Shown here one piece after another: positions 1-22,931 of a stretch of DNA of 64,000 nucleotides (the first letter of the stretch is position 1; the number at the start of each line of letters is the position of its first letter). The notes below the pieces were generated by a model. That model ran no database searches and was not told the DNA's origin. It saw nothing but the letters and a program-made list of their open reading frames with translations. This DNA comes from Lanius collurio (lineage: Eukaryota > Chordata > Aves > Passeriformes > Laniidae). The position numbers and the translations under genes were made by a program. The stretch covers positions 15,328,025-15,392,024 of the forward strand of contig JACBWW010000018.1 of the NCBI GenBank assembly GCA_020086605.1, in the 5' to 3' direction.

Positions 1-537
1 GGATCTGGCCTGTGCCCCAGAGGTACTTCTTTACCATTGTGAAACAATAGCACATTTCTGCAGACACATAACACAGCTATTTTGTGGCCTTTTATCCCAC
101 TCAGAAGTAAAGGAAACACCTGTGTCACAATGCCTTTGTCTCAAAACAGTTCTAAAATAAGACATTTTTTTCAAATTGCATTTTGTCCACCAGCAGCCTT
201 ATTTATGTTCTTTCCATGTGATCAGTTCTTGAAAGTTGTCAAAGCAGAATGCTGACATACAGTGGCTGCTCAGGGGTATCTTGTGCCTTAGATGCACCTT
301 TTGATGGGTGCCAATTACCCTGTTCACTCTTCAAATACGACAAAACCATGGTACTCCATAGTAGGAAAATGAAGCCTTGCAAGGCAGTCTGTTTACCTGG
401 CTACTTGCATAGGCTAGTACAGGCCACTTGCTTTGTAGCCAGAAATCTTAAGCTCTCAGGGTCCTATGTGGGGCTCATATTTCAAAAAAAAAAAAAAAAC
501 CAAAAATTGCTCTCACTATTATTTTTTCTCTCTCTAG
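1..537 (+). other. DYNLT2B: DYNLT2B intron, 3' part
   Basis: This is intronic sequence before the first visible coding exon. It contains a run of about 16 A at 485-500 and then a pyrimidine tract leading to the acceptor at 536-537. I see no other feature. Confidence 0.7.
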
Positions 538-3000
538 AGGAGGGATTTGACAGGTACAAGATGGTGGTGCAGGTTGTCATTGGAGAGCAGAGAGGAGAAG
601 GAGTGAAGTAAGTTTTGTATCTTCTAATTGTATTTCTATCATGGTTTTTGGGTTTGGATGTGGTTTTTTTCCTTTGGAAGCTGCTTCCATCTTCCCTAGC
701 TACAAAGATCTGTCTCCAGATGATAAAGTGTAAATCACTTTCTTTTCTCTTTTGGTGGCAATTTGAGGGTTTAGGTTTTGGCTGAATTAGCCAGTGATAA
801 TTTGCTCTATGGTGGCTCTTAGCAAGCTGAAATGCTGAAGAGCATTTGTGAGGAGTTTTGGGGAAGCATTTTATGTTGTGTTCATGATGAATTAGAGTAC
901 ACCCCCCATCCATCCCCACGGGCCTGCTGGAACACAAAAGCCACAGTAACTTACTTCTGTCTAAAGCCAGAAAGCTTCCATAAGCACTTCATTTACATTT
1001 TTCAGAAGTTTCAATTTCTATAATCCCCCTGCAATACAGTCATGGGAACCAAGCCTAGATTCCCATATGGGTGCTGAGCACTTGCAGTCAGCTCCAGATG
1101 CCTGCAGTCAGACAAAAGAATTCCTCTTGGCTGCAACAGTGGACTGTAGCTTTCCATTACTAGTGGGTAGGGAGAAGACAAAAGGGAACAGCTTGAAAGG
1201 TTTACGTCCTTTATCTGCTGGGCTTATCTTTATTGTTGGGCCTGGTACTCCAGCAGAAGATAAGTGCAGCAGAGCTGTAATCAGATCTGCTCCCTACCTA
1301 TTCTGGAGGTCAGGGAGGAATATCTGTACCTGCTGCTCAGGCTTTTGTCAGGAATGTCCATCTGCAGGCAGCCTGCTCCAGAAGCACCATACCAGGGTGA
1401 ACAATTCAGGTGGTCTGATCAGAAATGTGAAGTCCAGCAATACAAGCTGACAGAGCAGTTGGGGAAATTTCCCAGTTTGCAACAGACAAGAGGCAAGATT
1501 GAAGCATTGATCATGGACATCCTTAATGCAAAAAACAGGTAGCCAGTGTATTCCAGAGGCAAAGTGGAATACTGAACTGAAAAAAAAAGGCAGGATAACC
1601 CTGAGGGCTAAGGTAACAGGAGGATGAAATTCAGTCATCTCAGTACAGTCAGTCAGACATGTAGAGACTGTGCCCCAAAAGGAATCCTGTCAGCTGAGAC
1701 TGACTGGGGCAGGCAGGGAGTGAGATTCTCACAGCAGAGAAAGGGGAATGTCAGTGCCTTCAGACAAGACAGCAGCAAGGTCTCCTTTGTAATATCCTGT
1801 TACTGTCCGGTTGGTTGCCCTCAGGATAGGGCTTGGGTGTCTTAAGTCCATCGGGATGGTCAGGGAACAGAGGGTATAGATACAAAAAGGGTAGAAGAGG
1901 TCGTGGTCTCATAGCATGGAATCTGCCAAGGAATACAATAGCTCCCTATAAATAAGTTGGGAGTGTGTACCATGAGGGTGCAGGAGGTGAAGGGCAAGAA
2001 CAAATAAGCTATATTAGCCACTGATATGCATAGTCCAAAAGTCAAAGATTCTTAAGCATGAGGTTTCAAGCCCTGCTGCACAGTGGAGGTGGCAGGGTTG
2101 AGAGCTGATGAGTTTGAAGGTGGAGCACATACAGCATGTGATAGAATTCAGCAGTAGAGAACTAGGCTTGGGATTCAGGGTCACATTTCCCAATTCCATT
2201 ACCCTTAAAGCAAGCTCAGTTTGGTTTTCAAGGGAAGTACTTGTGATCACTTAGGTCATTACACTTGAACTCTGGGTAATGCCCCTGTCTGGCTCCTTTG
2301 TCTAGCATGGCTGCACGATGTTTCTGGGATGCTGACACTGACAGCTGTGCTCACGATGTGTTCATGAACGTAAGTATGGGCTGGATTCCCACGGGAAGTG
2401 CCAGGCTTTTGTATGAGAGGCAGAGTGACCTTAAACATGGGGCAGAAAAGAAACAACTACTAGAAGGAAGGAATCGAAATTATTGAAACAGTCTGATTTA
2501 CATCCTCATTCACAAAACATACTTCTGTATAATAGCCAACGTAGTAAAAGTTCTCTCCTGAGAACAAAAGTCATTGTAGTCACACCATTTTACTGCTGGG
2601 GAGAGGAAGCATGAGACACAAAGTCTTTTCTTACATACTTTGCTGAACTTCAGTCACAGAGCATGGCTGAAGTCCAAGATTGAGCCAAAGTCAAGCTTTT
2701 ACTTCATTGTTATCTTTATTTTAAACTGACACACCTGTGAGTGTATAAATGGAGGGAATTCAGGTGCTTCTGGCATCCACAGGCACTTACCTGGGTTACA
2801 CCACAAGTGAAGTGAATAAGAAACTTAAATAAAAGACAGAAAATTGCAATATATTGCCATACAGTTATAGTCTGGTCTAAATGTTCCCTGAGGTTTGCCT
2901 GTTCCACTAGCAAAAAGCTTGCCTTGACAGAGCCTTTCTCTGTTTTCTCCAGGACAGCCTGTTTTGTGTGGTGGCTGCGTTTGGCTGCTTCTACTATTGA
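538..3000 (+). CDS. DYNLT2B: DYNLT2B (TCTEX1D2), dynein light chain Tctex-type 2B, 3' partial
   Basis: Three terminal coding exons are visible: 538-607, 2306-2369 and 2953-3000, with TGA at 2998-3000. The 5' exons lie before the window. The first exon follows a TCTCTCTAG acceptor and encodes GFDRYKMVVQVVIGEQRGEG. The second encodes MAARCFWDADTDS and ends VFMN at a GTAAGT donor. The third encodes DSLFCVVAAFGCFYY and stop. This is the conserved C-terminal half of the Tctex1 fold, and the ending is nearly identical to the human protein as I recall it. The family is a light chain of cytoplasmic dynein-2, which drives retrograde intraflagellar transport in cilia. The codon split across the first visible junction reads AA|C, giving Asn. 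PCYT1A follows in the same direction, the arrangement known in mammals. The upstream limit of exon 538-607 rests on the acceptor alone. Confidence 0.93.
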
Positions 3001-3415
3001 AGGTGACAAACATTGCACAGAAGGACAGATGTGAGGGAGAATGCTTTGGAGTATTTTTATTTAAGTGCACAAAAGCATCATGTTCTTCCTTTAGTACCTA
3101 ACAAAATTAACAGCTCTACGAAGCACATCCTATGCCTGTTCTACACACTACAACATTCCTTCTTCCTTGTGGATATTGATACAGCTTTAAGCACAATAGT
3201 GTTATTATTGTTATTATTATGCCCTTTATTTAAATAGCCCTTTGTTTTTTATATAGTGTTGGTTTTGTCCTAAAAGCATATTGCCAATAACCATTGCTTC
3301 TAAGGCAAACTCAACTTCTGTCTTGAAAGGGTTCTGTTACTTTTATTTTTATGAAATTAATGAAATATTTATAAGAAAAAAAACATAATAAATCTATGTA
3401 TTTAATATTTCTTCT
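3001..3415 (+). other. DYNLT2B: DYNLT2B 3'UTR with poly(A) signal
   Basis: An AT-rich untranslated region follows the TGA. It includes a short ATT trinucleotide repeat (about 3202-3220). A canonical AATAAA at 3387-3392 is followed by a TTCTTCTCCTGTGG stretch that could act as the downstream element, so cleavage near 3405-3415 is expected. Only sequence signals support this. Confidence 0.65.
3387..3392 (+). terminator. DYNLT2B: poly(A) signal of DYNLT2B
   Basis: AATAAA lies about 390 bases after the stop codon in an AT-rich context, with a T-rich stretch downstream. It is the first canonical hexamer after the stop. Confidence 0.6.
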
Positions 3416-3766
3416 CCTGTGGCATTTTCTTCCACTCTACAAGATGCACTAGCCTAGATGGCTTGTCTGCCTTTCTCAGGTGAGCATTTTGACAGTTCTT
3501 TGTAAATTAACCCATAAAGCTGATTTCTGGTTCTGGTTATCCAGATTCTTGTTATCCAGACTTCCACAACAATTGGGCTGTGAGTCCCAGCTGTGTCACA
3601 TGAGATGGTATTAATTGATGGAAAGTCAATTAAGGTATTTAGGACATTAGGTCAGGCCAGCAGCCCACACACCCCATGACTGCCAGCACTCCTCCCTGCA
3701 GTAACTGCTCCTTGGTTTGGTGCAGTTTGGCACCTGTGGATGCTGTGAGTGATCAGTGCTCCTCAC

Positions 3767-3882
3767 CCTCTTCAGCAGATACTGCAGAGCTTTCTCAACC
3801 TCGGTAATTGTTTTGGAATATGAGGGTGGATGTTTGGAGACCAACTTTGCTACGACTCCAGCCTCAAAAGGCTGCCGTAGAT
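3767..3882 (-). other. Unexplained exon-like ORF, - strand
   Basis: Read on the minus strand, a CTCTTTTGCAG acceptor precedes 116 bases (two bases plus 38 codons) that stay open and end AAG AGG before a GTGAGG donor. The peptide runs LRQPFEAGVVAKLVSKHP, then a Ser/Tyr/Lys stretch and a helical EVEKALQYLLKR end. Composition is protein-like and not low complexity. I do not recognise the family and found no phase-compatible neighbouring exon. It may be an orphan exon, a relic of a lost gene or a chance ORF. Confidence 0.3.
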
Positions 3883-4723
3883 CTGCAAAAGAGTGCTAAA
3901 GCTTCTCATCTCCCTAAAAGTTAAAGGTTGGTTAGCCAGGTTGGTTGCTGAAGAGAGTGGGTGCCACCAGAGTACATCTTAGGGTGCCCATCAGAAGACA
4001 GGATGAGTTGCTCTGTGGTGGTGCCTGTTCTCTCTCTGCTAACAGAGCAAGCACAGCTGAACCATTCCAGTGGCATGAATGGGTTTTAGAGTGCTGAAGC
4101 AGGGTGAGGTGAACCCTAAATCCCACCCTCACTAACTCAGAGCAGAACACACCCTCCCCATGCAGCTCTTGGAAGGCAGGGAAGTAAAAAATTATGATGC
4201 ATCTTCTAGAATCCCTCTTTCAGCCACAGTGCTGGAGGCAGCACACCACTGGTTCTCTATTATATTAATTTTAAATATTCTGATTATGAGTCTTCCTCTC
4301 TTTTTACTCGGATGGGAAATAGACAGTGACTTCTCTGATTGCTTTGCTGTTCCCTGTGGCTGTCACACTTTCAGGAAGCTGCAGAGAGATGGAACAGCGC
4401 TGCTCCATTTGTGCCTGAGCTGGGAGTGTGACTTTTGGGGAACAGCAAATCCCTCCACACAACAGCATTTTTCCAGGAGATGGTACATATGACTTCAGAC
4501 TCACTTTGATGCTTTATAAAGTGAGCAGGTTTGAGTCTGTAATCACTCAGCCTCACCAGCCTTGACTGTGGCATGGGTCAGGTGAGGGATGCTGTATTTT
4601 CCCTGGAGAAAGATCAAGCCACTGCTGAGGCACTGCACGTTGGTGTGGACAGCAGGGCAGCACCTTCCTTCCAGAACCTTTGGAATTTACACTGGATGCA
4701 TCCATACACTGGGCAGACTGAGG

Positions 4724-5062
4724 AGAGACTTCATCACAGTCTTCCCTCCTCACGAGGGGAAGCAGAGGGGCAGACACTGATCTCTTTGTGGTGACCAGTG
4801 ATAGGATCCAAGGAACTGGCCTGAAGTTGTGGCCGGGGGTTGAGATGGACATCAGGAAAAGGTTCTTTCCTCGGGTGGTTGGGCACTAGACCAGGCTCGC
4901 CAGGCAAGTGGTTATGGCACCAAGCCTGGTGGAGCTCAAAAAGCGTTCGGATAAGGCTCTCAGGCACTTGTTGTGACTCTTGGGGATGGTGCTGTGCAGG
5001 GCCAAGGAGCTGGACTTGGATGATCCCTGCGGATCCCTTTCAGTTCAGGATACTCTGTGATA
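4724..5062 (+). mobile_element. CR1 LINE 3' fragment
   Basis: The segment follows the typical order of an avian CR1 tail: GAGGAGAGACTTCATC, then a 'gtgataggat' block, then 'ggttctttcctcgggtggtt', then 'ctggacttggatgatccctg' and a final 'cagttcaggatactctgtga'. CR1 copies are 5'-truncated and end in a short repeated octamer instead of poly(A). This copy is diverged and its end touches the PCYT1A CpG island. Confidence 0.75.
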
Positions 5063-5660
5063 GGAAGAGCGGCGGGCGGGACCGTGGCGAGCCGGAACGG
5101 AGGTTCCAGGCGCGGTTTCCCGGGACGCGGCTTCCCCGTGGCGGGCTGGTCCCTTCCGTGATTCCGGGCGGACACGCAGCGGCTCCGCCCGCGCCCCGTT
5201 GGCGTCGGCGGGAGCGGGGCGGGGCCGGGAGCGGCGGCGGGGCCGGACTCCCAGGGCTGGGCTGCGGAGCGGCGGCGGCCCGCGGCGCGCTGGTAAGGGG
5301 GCGTCCGGCGGGAGCGGGAGGCTGTCACTGAGGGGGCTCTGGGTGCCGGGGACAGGGAGCCGAGCGGTGCCGTGCCTGTCACGGGACCGGCGGCTGTTGG
5401 CTGGCTTTAGGTTGGCGGCACATGAGGGCACCGCGCGCTCCTCCTGCGGAGCCGCTCAGGGGTCCCTCCCCGGGCCCCTCTCCCAGCGTGGTGCCCGTGG
5501 CACAGGCAGGGGGAGCGTCGGGAGGTGCTGGCCGGTCGGGACGTGGGACACGGGCTTTGGGCAAGAGGGCAGTGTCCGCTGGGGTGGTCGTGATGCGCTG
5601 CGTCCCCTTTGTGGGGGCTCGGGCAGAGGCCGGGGCTCGGGCATGATCCTCCGAGATGGC
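5045..5660 (+). promoter_or_regulatory. PCYT1A: CpG-island promoter of PCYT1A
   Basis: Sharply GC- and CpG-rich DNA with repeated GGGGCGGGGC-type GC boxes near 5205-5235 and no obvious TATA box surrounds the predicted non-coding first exon. This fits the broad, Sp1-type housekeeping promoter known for mammalian PCYT1A. The start site cannot be fixed from sequence. Confidence 0.75.
5200..5292 (+). other. PCYT1A: PCYT1A non-coding exon 1 (approximate 5' end)
   Basis: Inside the CpG island a strong donor CTG|GTAAGG lies at 5292/5293. No coding exon matches upstream of the ATG in the next exon, so this is inferred to be the 5'UTR exon joined to 11934. The 5' limit is a guess. Confidence 0.5.
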
Positions 5661-8600
5661 AGGGTTGGCAGCTGAGAGGAGACAGTGCCACATCAGTGGG
5701 AAACTTTTGTAGTGCACCCTCAGGGCTTGGAGTGTGGGGCTGCGGGGGACATCCCCCCACCCAGGGGACACGGTCAAGGCCTAGGGAGGACAGTGAGGAG
5801 GTGGCCCTGGCTTCAGCGAAGGAAGGTGTGACCCAGCTGCTGCGTAGGCACACATCCTCTCTAACCCGCTTTTTGTGTCCACTGAAGTCCTGTATGCATT
5901 GATTAATGGTTTTGTAATTGGGCTTAAAGTCCTCAGGAATTGTGAGAGCTGTGATGCTCCTCTGTTGTCCTCGCTCGCTGTGGAGGGAGGTGCAGGATGC
6001 TGCAGGTGGCCTTCCCTCAGTCCCCACCCTGTGCTGCTCCAGCACCAGGACCCTGGCAAAGGTTGGGGTGGTCAGAAACAGGTAATGCTGGATTCCAGCT
6101 GCAGGACCCCGGGGTCTGAGGACAGCCACTGTATTTAGTTTTAAAATTCAGATGACAAATACCCATGTATTATTTCCCAAAGAAATTTGCTGTATGTACA
6201 GAATTACTAAAATTCCTGATTTTGAAGTTTCTCACTGCAAGGTCTGCATTGTAAGTCTCTTGAAATCATTTTACTAAGAGCCACAAACAATAACTGTTGC
6301 ACCAAGGAATTGGTATTGGTATGTAAACCTACTAAAGAAGGTTTACACCACCGCTCTCAAAATGCTCTGTTGCTAATCCCTAAAAACAAAACGATGCAGA
6401 AGTCAGGTCAAAATGACCACCTATTCTCACACTTCATTGTCCATGACAGTATCTTTTCGGGTATTCTGCATAAACCCTATTCCTGCTGCTTCACTCACCC
6501 AGCGGAGGCTGTCTCACGTCAGGACACTCAGTGCCTGGAGGTTACAGTATACCCAGAAGGGCTGTGAATTCAGAGAAAAGGTCTTGACAGCAGTTTCTCT
6601 TTTTTATGTGTATATTACTTAGCAACACTATCTAAGTGACCATGCTGAACTGTTTTCAGTTGTGGTTAGGCAGAATTCTCTTAAGCCATTTGGGACTTTG
6701 TTGGTGAGAAGCAGCATCTTTCCATCAATTGCAGGACATGGGTACCAGAGGTTCTGCCTGCTCAGGCTCTGCTTGAGAAAATGTTACCAGCCTGCCTGGA
6801 CCAGTAGGGGATGTAAAGCCTGGGGGATTGTTTTAGCAGGTACAGCAAAGGTGTGGATGCTGTTGGACCAATGCGTGGCACCAGCTGGACTAGAATCCCT
6901 TTTATATGTTCGTGTGGCTTTTAACACACTGTGGGACAGCTGCTTTTGTTGATCTTCATCCTAAGTAGCAGAAGCAGCCTGTGTTTTACAAATGGACAGG
7001 ACTGTGCCACATGCTGCAGTAACCTTTATAAGGGACACAAGGGCTTAGACCATCCAGGTAGAGCAGATGCTGACTGTGGGGAGTGTTGCAGTCTGTCTGG
7101 AGGTGAGCAGGCTGGGTCGTAGCCAGCAGCACTGTTTCCAGGCAGATGCTCTGAGTCTGGAGACTGGGACAGAGCTTTGGAGACTGGGCAAGTTTTTTAA
7201 GTACTGATAGAAGAGAGATCCATGATGAGCCTTCTGTCATTAACCTCTCCCAGGTCTCTGTGTCTCCACAGATCTCCACAGGGATACACACCAGTAAGGT
7301 TAATTGGAGACTGGGGGTTGCAGGTGAGGGAGAACAGGGGGAAAAGGATTCTCTCTGATCTATGGTCGAGGAATGCAGAGGAATGTAGGGTCGCTTTGGT
7401 ACTTTATAGCCTGGCAAGGGACTTATCTGAAGTGACAGGACTTCTTCCTTTTCCCTGAGCCTCTTGCTTACATGCTGTCCATGTGTCAAGGTAATTCTCT
7501 GCAGACAGCTGGCAGAGTGCAAAGTTTAGTAGTATTGCCTGCAGATGAGTCAGCAGAAGAGAAATATCTTGTTCCTGTAAAGTGCAGTGATCTTGTAGGC
7601 AAAGCAGCACATGACAGTCACATCTGACTGTACCAACGCCTCCCAAGTTCAAAGGGACGATAGGACAGCCTTGGAGCAGGCAGTACCACCCAGGGAGCTG
7701 TGGATGTCCCAGGGCCTCGCTGGTCCAGCTGCTAGTCTTGTGCTCTGGGTCCCTGATGAGAATTGCAGCAACCTTAGGCTGGAGCACTTACTGAGTTATT
7801 GCAGTGAACTCATTTTCAAATTAAGTTGCAGCATTTATTTTGCTTCACAGGTAAATCTGCAAGTGAAAAGCAGCAGAAGTGGCAGAAGAAATCCTGCTAC
7901 TGATGTAGGTTTGCAGTTAATATTCTCCAAGAAGTTCTTCAGAACATCAGAAGGCAGGCAGATGGGCCAGGTCCTCATGCCATCAGTGTTCCAAGGGTGC
8001 AGAAAGATCTGACCTGCTTCTCCAGTGTAGTGTGAGGCTGTAGTTCTCTGACACCATGGAGACTAAAAAAACATCAGCACTGTCCATGAAGATGCAAACA
8101 GTGAGATAAGGCTTTGGCTAAGCAGGAAGATTTGCTGTGCCTATTCTGACCTCTTCTACCTGCCAGAGGTGTTAACTTTGGTGTTGTGGTTAAATTCCAG
8201 CTCTGATGATGGTGTAGTAACTGACATTAAGGGGGAAGTTTTAAATTCCTTCCCTGCCTATACTTTTTTTTTCCTTAATGGTAATCAATGCTTCTCCTTT
8301 TTCCCTTCACAGAAGTGGCTGTGTTTCAGTGAGATTCAGTGATTCCCTGACAGGGAAAGCAACTCTTTCCCCATCTGGCCAGTCAACTGCTCCTTGACGA
8401 GCCCGTGCAGGTTTCTCTTTCTCTCGGTGAGTTAGCTGGCAGGTGATGCAAAGCCCTTCTTTGATACAGTATGCACTAAAGAAATAAGTTTCAGAAGAAA
8501 AGCCCTGAGTGTCTTATAAAGTGGTGCAGGGACTCTGATTTGCCCATGGCTTTCCCAAACAGGGCACTTCCAGCTTTTCTCCTTGCAAGCAGTTTCTCAT

Positions 8601-11600
8601 ATTCAGCCATGAACTCAATAATGCAGGAGGGTGACACCTTAAAATAGAACAATGTTAATATTTTACAGCAAGGCTCTTTCTTCTGGTTATGCTTGGTTTC
8701 TATCTTGAAGTGTTCAGAATGAGCTTTGAGAGTTATCTTCTCTTTCCTCTTCCCCATCTGCTGCAAATGTAATTAATTTTAGAACAGGCAATGTTTTATG
8801 CATTTGAGGAAACAAAGCTGTGTCCTCATGTGTTAAGCTCAGCTGCAGATGCTGGATCCCACTGTTGGTAAGTAATTGTTTGGATGCTATTTTAGTCCCT
8901 TGGATCAAAATGAAGCATTCTAAGATTAGTAGGTTTATTGCAGCAAGGTGTGGTGTGTTTCCAGTTTTTCATGAAGACAAGTTTGGTGATGGGAGGACTT
9001 CCCAGAAATGCACTAGCCCACAGGACAGAGGTTTTAAAGTTCTTAATAGTGGTACAATTACTGTTTCATTTCTGCATTAATGTGAGTAATTAACAGAGTT
9101 GTGTCACTCATGAGGTGCCCAACCCAGCTGTCTGGACACTGCAGAGGCTACTTCAGCAACATCTAACCTGGAAGGTGAGAGCAGATGGAGCATATTTATC
9201 TCCACCTTGAAGCTGGTTTCTCACTTGGTACATTGGGTAGGAGCTGCTGTTGTGTGGCTGATGCTGATTTAATGCACAGCGAATAATAGAATCCTTCAAG
9301 TTGGAATCCATTACCTTAAGTTGTTGTTTGCCATCGTTTAACTGTGTATACCCTGAGAAATTGAAAAGTTAGGGTGGAGGAGAGCAGATGGTTGGGTGTG
9401 GGAGGAGCTGGAAGAAGCTGTTGGAGTTTTCTCCTGAGCTGGCTCAGTGCTGGCCTGTGCTGTAACCTGCAGTTCTTTGGCTGGCCATGAGATTTGCACC
9501 CAGCAGCAAGGTGCTAATTCAGCAGAGGCTGTACTTGTGTGCAGAGAAGTGTGGTTGCTCTTGATGGGCCAGGCTGAAGAGCTTCACCTGGTTTTGTGTG
9601 GGGCTGTTACATCTGTGCTTCAGTGCCAGCACCTCTGCTTTTGATGTTTTACTGGGCAGTGGCTCAGAGTGTCTGCATTCAGCATATTAACATACCTTTT
9701 AATTCACTCCCAAGGGAAGGAAAGCAAGTGGTCAGAGACTAACAGGTGACTTGAAGCACAGTGAAATTATTTTAACCAAGTAACAAGAAAATTGGCTTCT
9801 GTTTCCCCCCACTGTTTCAATGAAGTCTGGGGTTACTTGAACCAGAGACAGATGTTTACTGCTGTTGGTGAACTTCATGGTTTCTGTTAGGACCACGGTG
9901 GTAAATGACTGATGCATAGTGTGCTTGCAATGTGATACCTTGCAAAATACAAGAATGACTTGTGACACACCCTGTGTTTTCACAGAGGCACTCTAGAACC
10001 TGCTGCATTTATAGCATGGATCTTGCCTGAAAGTTAAATGTTTGCTTAAGTGTTTGAAGACTTGGGTCTCAGGGTTGAAAACTCTTTTTGCCCGAGGTTG
10101 TGTTTGCACCCTCCCATATGTTTGTTCTCAGGAAATAGTAAATTACTTGAATGGGAGAAACGGCATGCTTGACTCACAGGCATTATGGAGTGAGTGCTGG
10201 ATGGGTCACACAGTTCTGAAATGCCCTTGTGGCTGCTCTTCACTGTCACTTTTATCTTCCCCATAATATTTTTTTGGCTCCCTACTGAGTTAGGATTCTC
10301 TTATCTTGTTCTCAGTACATTGTGGTAGGCCTAGCAGAGCAGCCAGGGATACTTTTATGTATGTAGCCCCAAACGAGTTCAGCCGTGTCTGACCCTAAAA
10401 TTGTCCATAAGGTATGATCATGCTGGTGCTCAGTGGGGAGAGAGAGATACTTGCATCTCGTTAAACTGCTTTTTACTTGTTACTTTGGAGCATTTCTTAA
10501 CCTCGAGTCATGTGTGCTTGAGTAAGTCCGATCACTAAATCTGCTACTTAACAGCTCTTTCACAAAGCACGCCCTTCTTGGCTCCGGAACGGCAGAGCTT
10601 TGCCAGTGGCCCTTAGTGAGGACAGTCCCAGCTCATCCAAAGTAGAACACTCAGCAGAGCCCCTCTGCTGAGGAAAAAGGTGCTATTCAGAGGGGCATCT
10701 GCTCTTTGTCACACCTTGCACTTGCCCCACCTAACATTCCAGCACACCCACTGCATGTGGGTGGGGAGATGTTTTAAATTCCACACCACTTTTGTTATTA
10801 GGGAGTTGAGGCACGAACCTAAGGATCGTTCCTGGGTGGAGGGGTCATGCTTCTCTGGGGAGTAGCAGGCCAGAAGTGCCATGTGCTGTGCTGGAGAGGT
10901 GCACACTTCAAGTAAACAAGGGAGATAATACTGCTTTTTAGATTTTGCAAATCTAGCACCTGTTTCTAACTCCTGCAGCAGCCAAATATTCGCTGCCATG
11001 CCTTCCTGTAAATCCTTATTTTTGCATCAGCTGTGGGAAGCTGGAGTTACTAACACTCTAGGCCCTTTTGGAAAGGTTCAGTGACTCCAGCTTAAAATTT
11101 TAGATAACATCCTTCCTTATAACTGTCACAATTTCTGTCCCAGTTTGGTGGTATGTCTGTCTTTTCATCACAGAAGCAGTTCAGCTGAACCACCACTAAT
11201 TGCAAACTGGTACATTAAGTGCCAGAAGTAAGTGTGGCCCAATGTGGTGTCAGCAGCTGCTTTCCCATCTGCTGAGTCACCACTGCGGTGGGGACAAAGG
11301 GCAAGAGGGGAACATGGTGGCAGCCATCCCAAGGTGGGCTGTCCCCACTGGGGAGTTGCAGTTTAGTCTTACACAAACGACAAAGCAAACAGCAAGCCAG
11401 CTACTCATTTCAGTTGTGAGCCCTTCCCTCACCCTTGTCCTTCTGCAGAGATCTGCTCCTTCCTCTCTTCAGGACTGTATAGGGATGCAGCACACCCACC
11501 AGCTGCCCTGGAGGTTGTAAAGGGTAAAGAATCCAAATGAGAGCTGGAAGAGGGCTGAATGTGGACTGGGCATGTCATAAGCCTTAGGTTGCCTTTCAGA

Positions 11601-11933
11601 TGTGAAAATAGCATAGTTAACCTGATAGTAATGATTTATAATTTGCATTGCAACCCTTGTTTCTGTGTCTCTCCAGCCAGCTGACTGCTGCACACTTCTC
11701 TCTGCAGAGCAGCTCTGAGTTGCATTAAATGATTCAGTATTCCCACCAGGCACTGTTTGTCAAGCCTTGGCAGCTGATGCCAAATACAACTGGCTAAGCC
11801 CCTTGTGAGGTGGCTGTGTCTTTGCACTGACCTTCTGTACACTCTGCCTGCTGTTGACTGATTCTGCTTTGGAAGAACTGAGAAATATCTCTTTTCTTTT
11901 TTTTCTTTTTTCCCCTCCTTCATTTTGTTCCAG
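5293..11933 (+). other. PCYT1A: PCYT1A intron 1
   Basis: This 6.6-kb intron lies between the non-coding exon and the ATG exon. It contains no long open frame resembling a known protein. One segment (8313-8426) has a good acceptor and donor and may be an alternative 5'UTR exon. It ends in a long T/C tract and TTGTTCCAG. Confidence 0.6.
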
Positions 11934-11957
11934 TTCTTTCTGGACGTGCTTGGCAAG

Positions 11958-22931
<10,974 letters not shown>

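Noticed and set aside
9280..9360. possible CR1 remnant ('aatagaatccttcaagttgg')
   Set aside because: The match to a CR1 end is too short and diverged to support.
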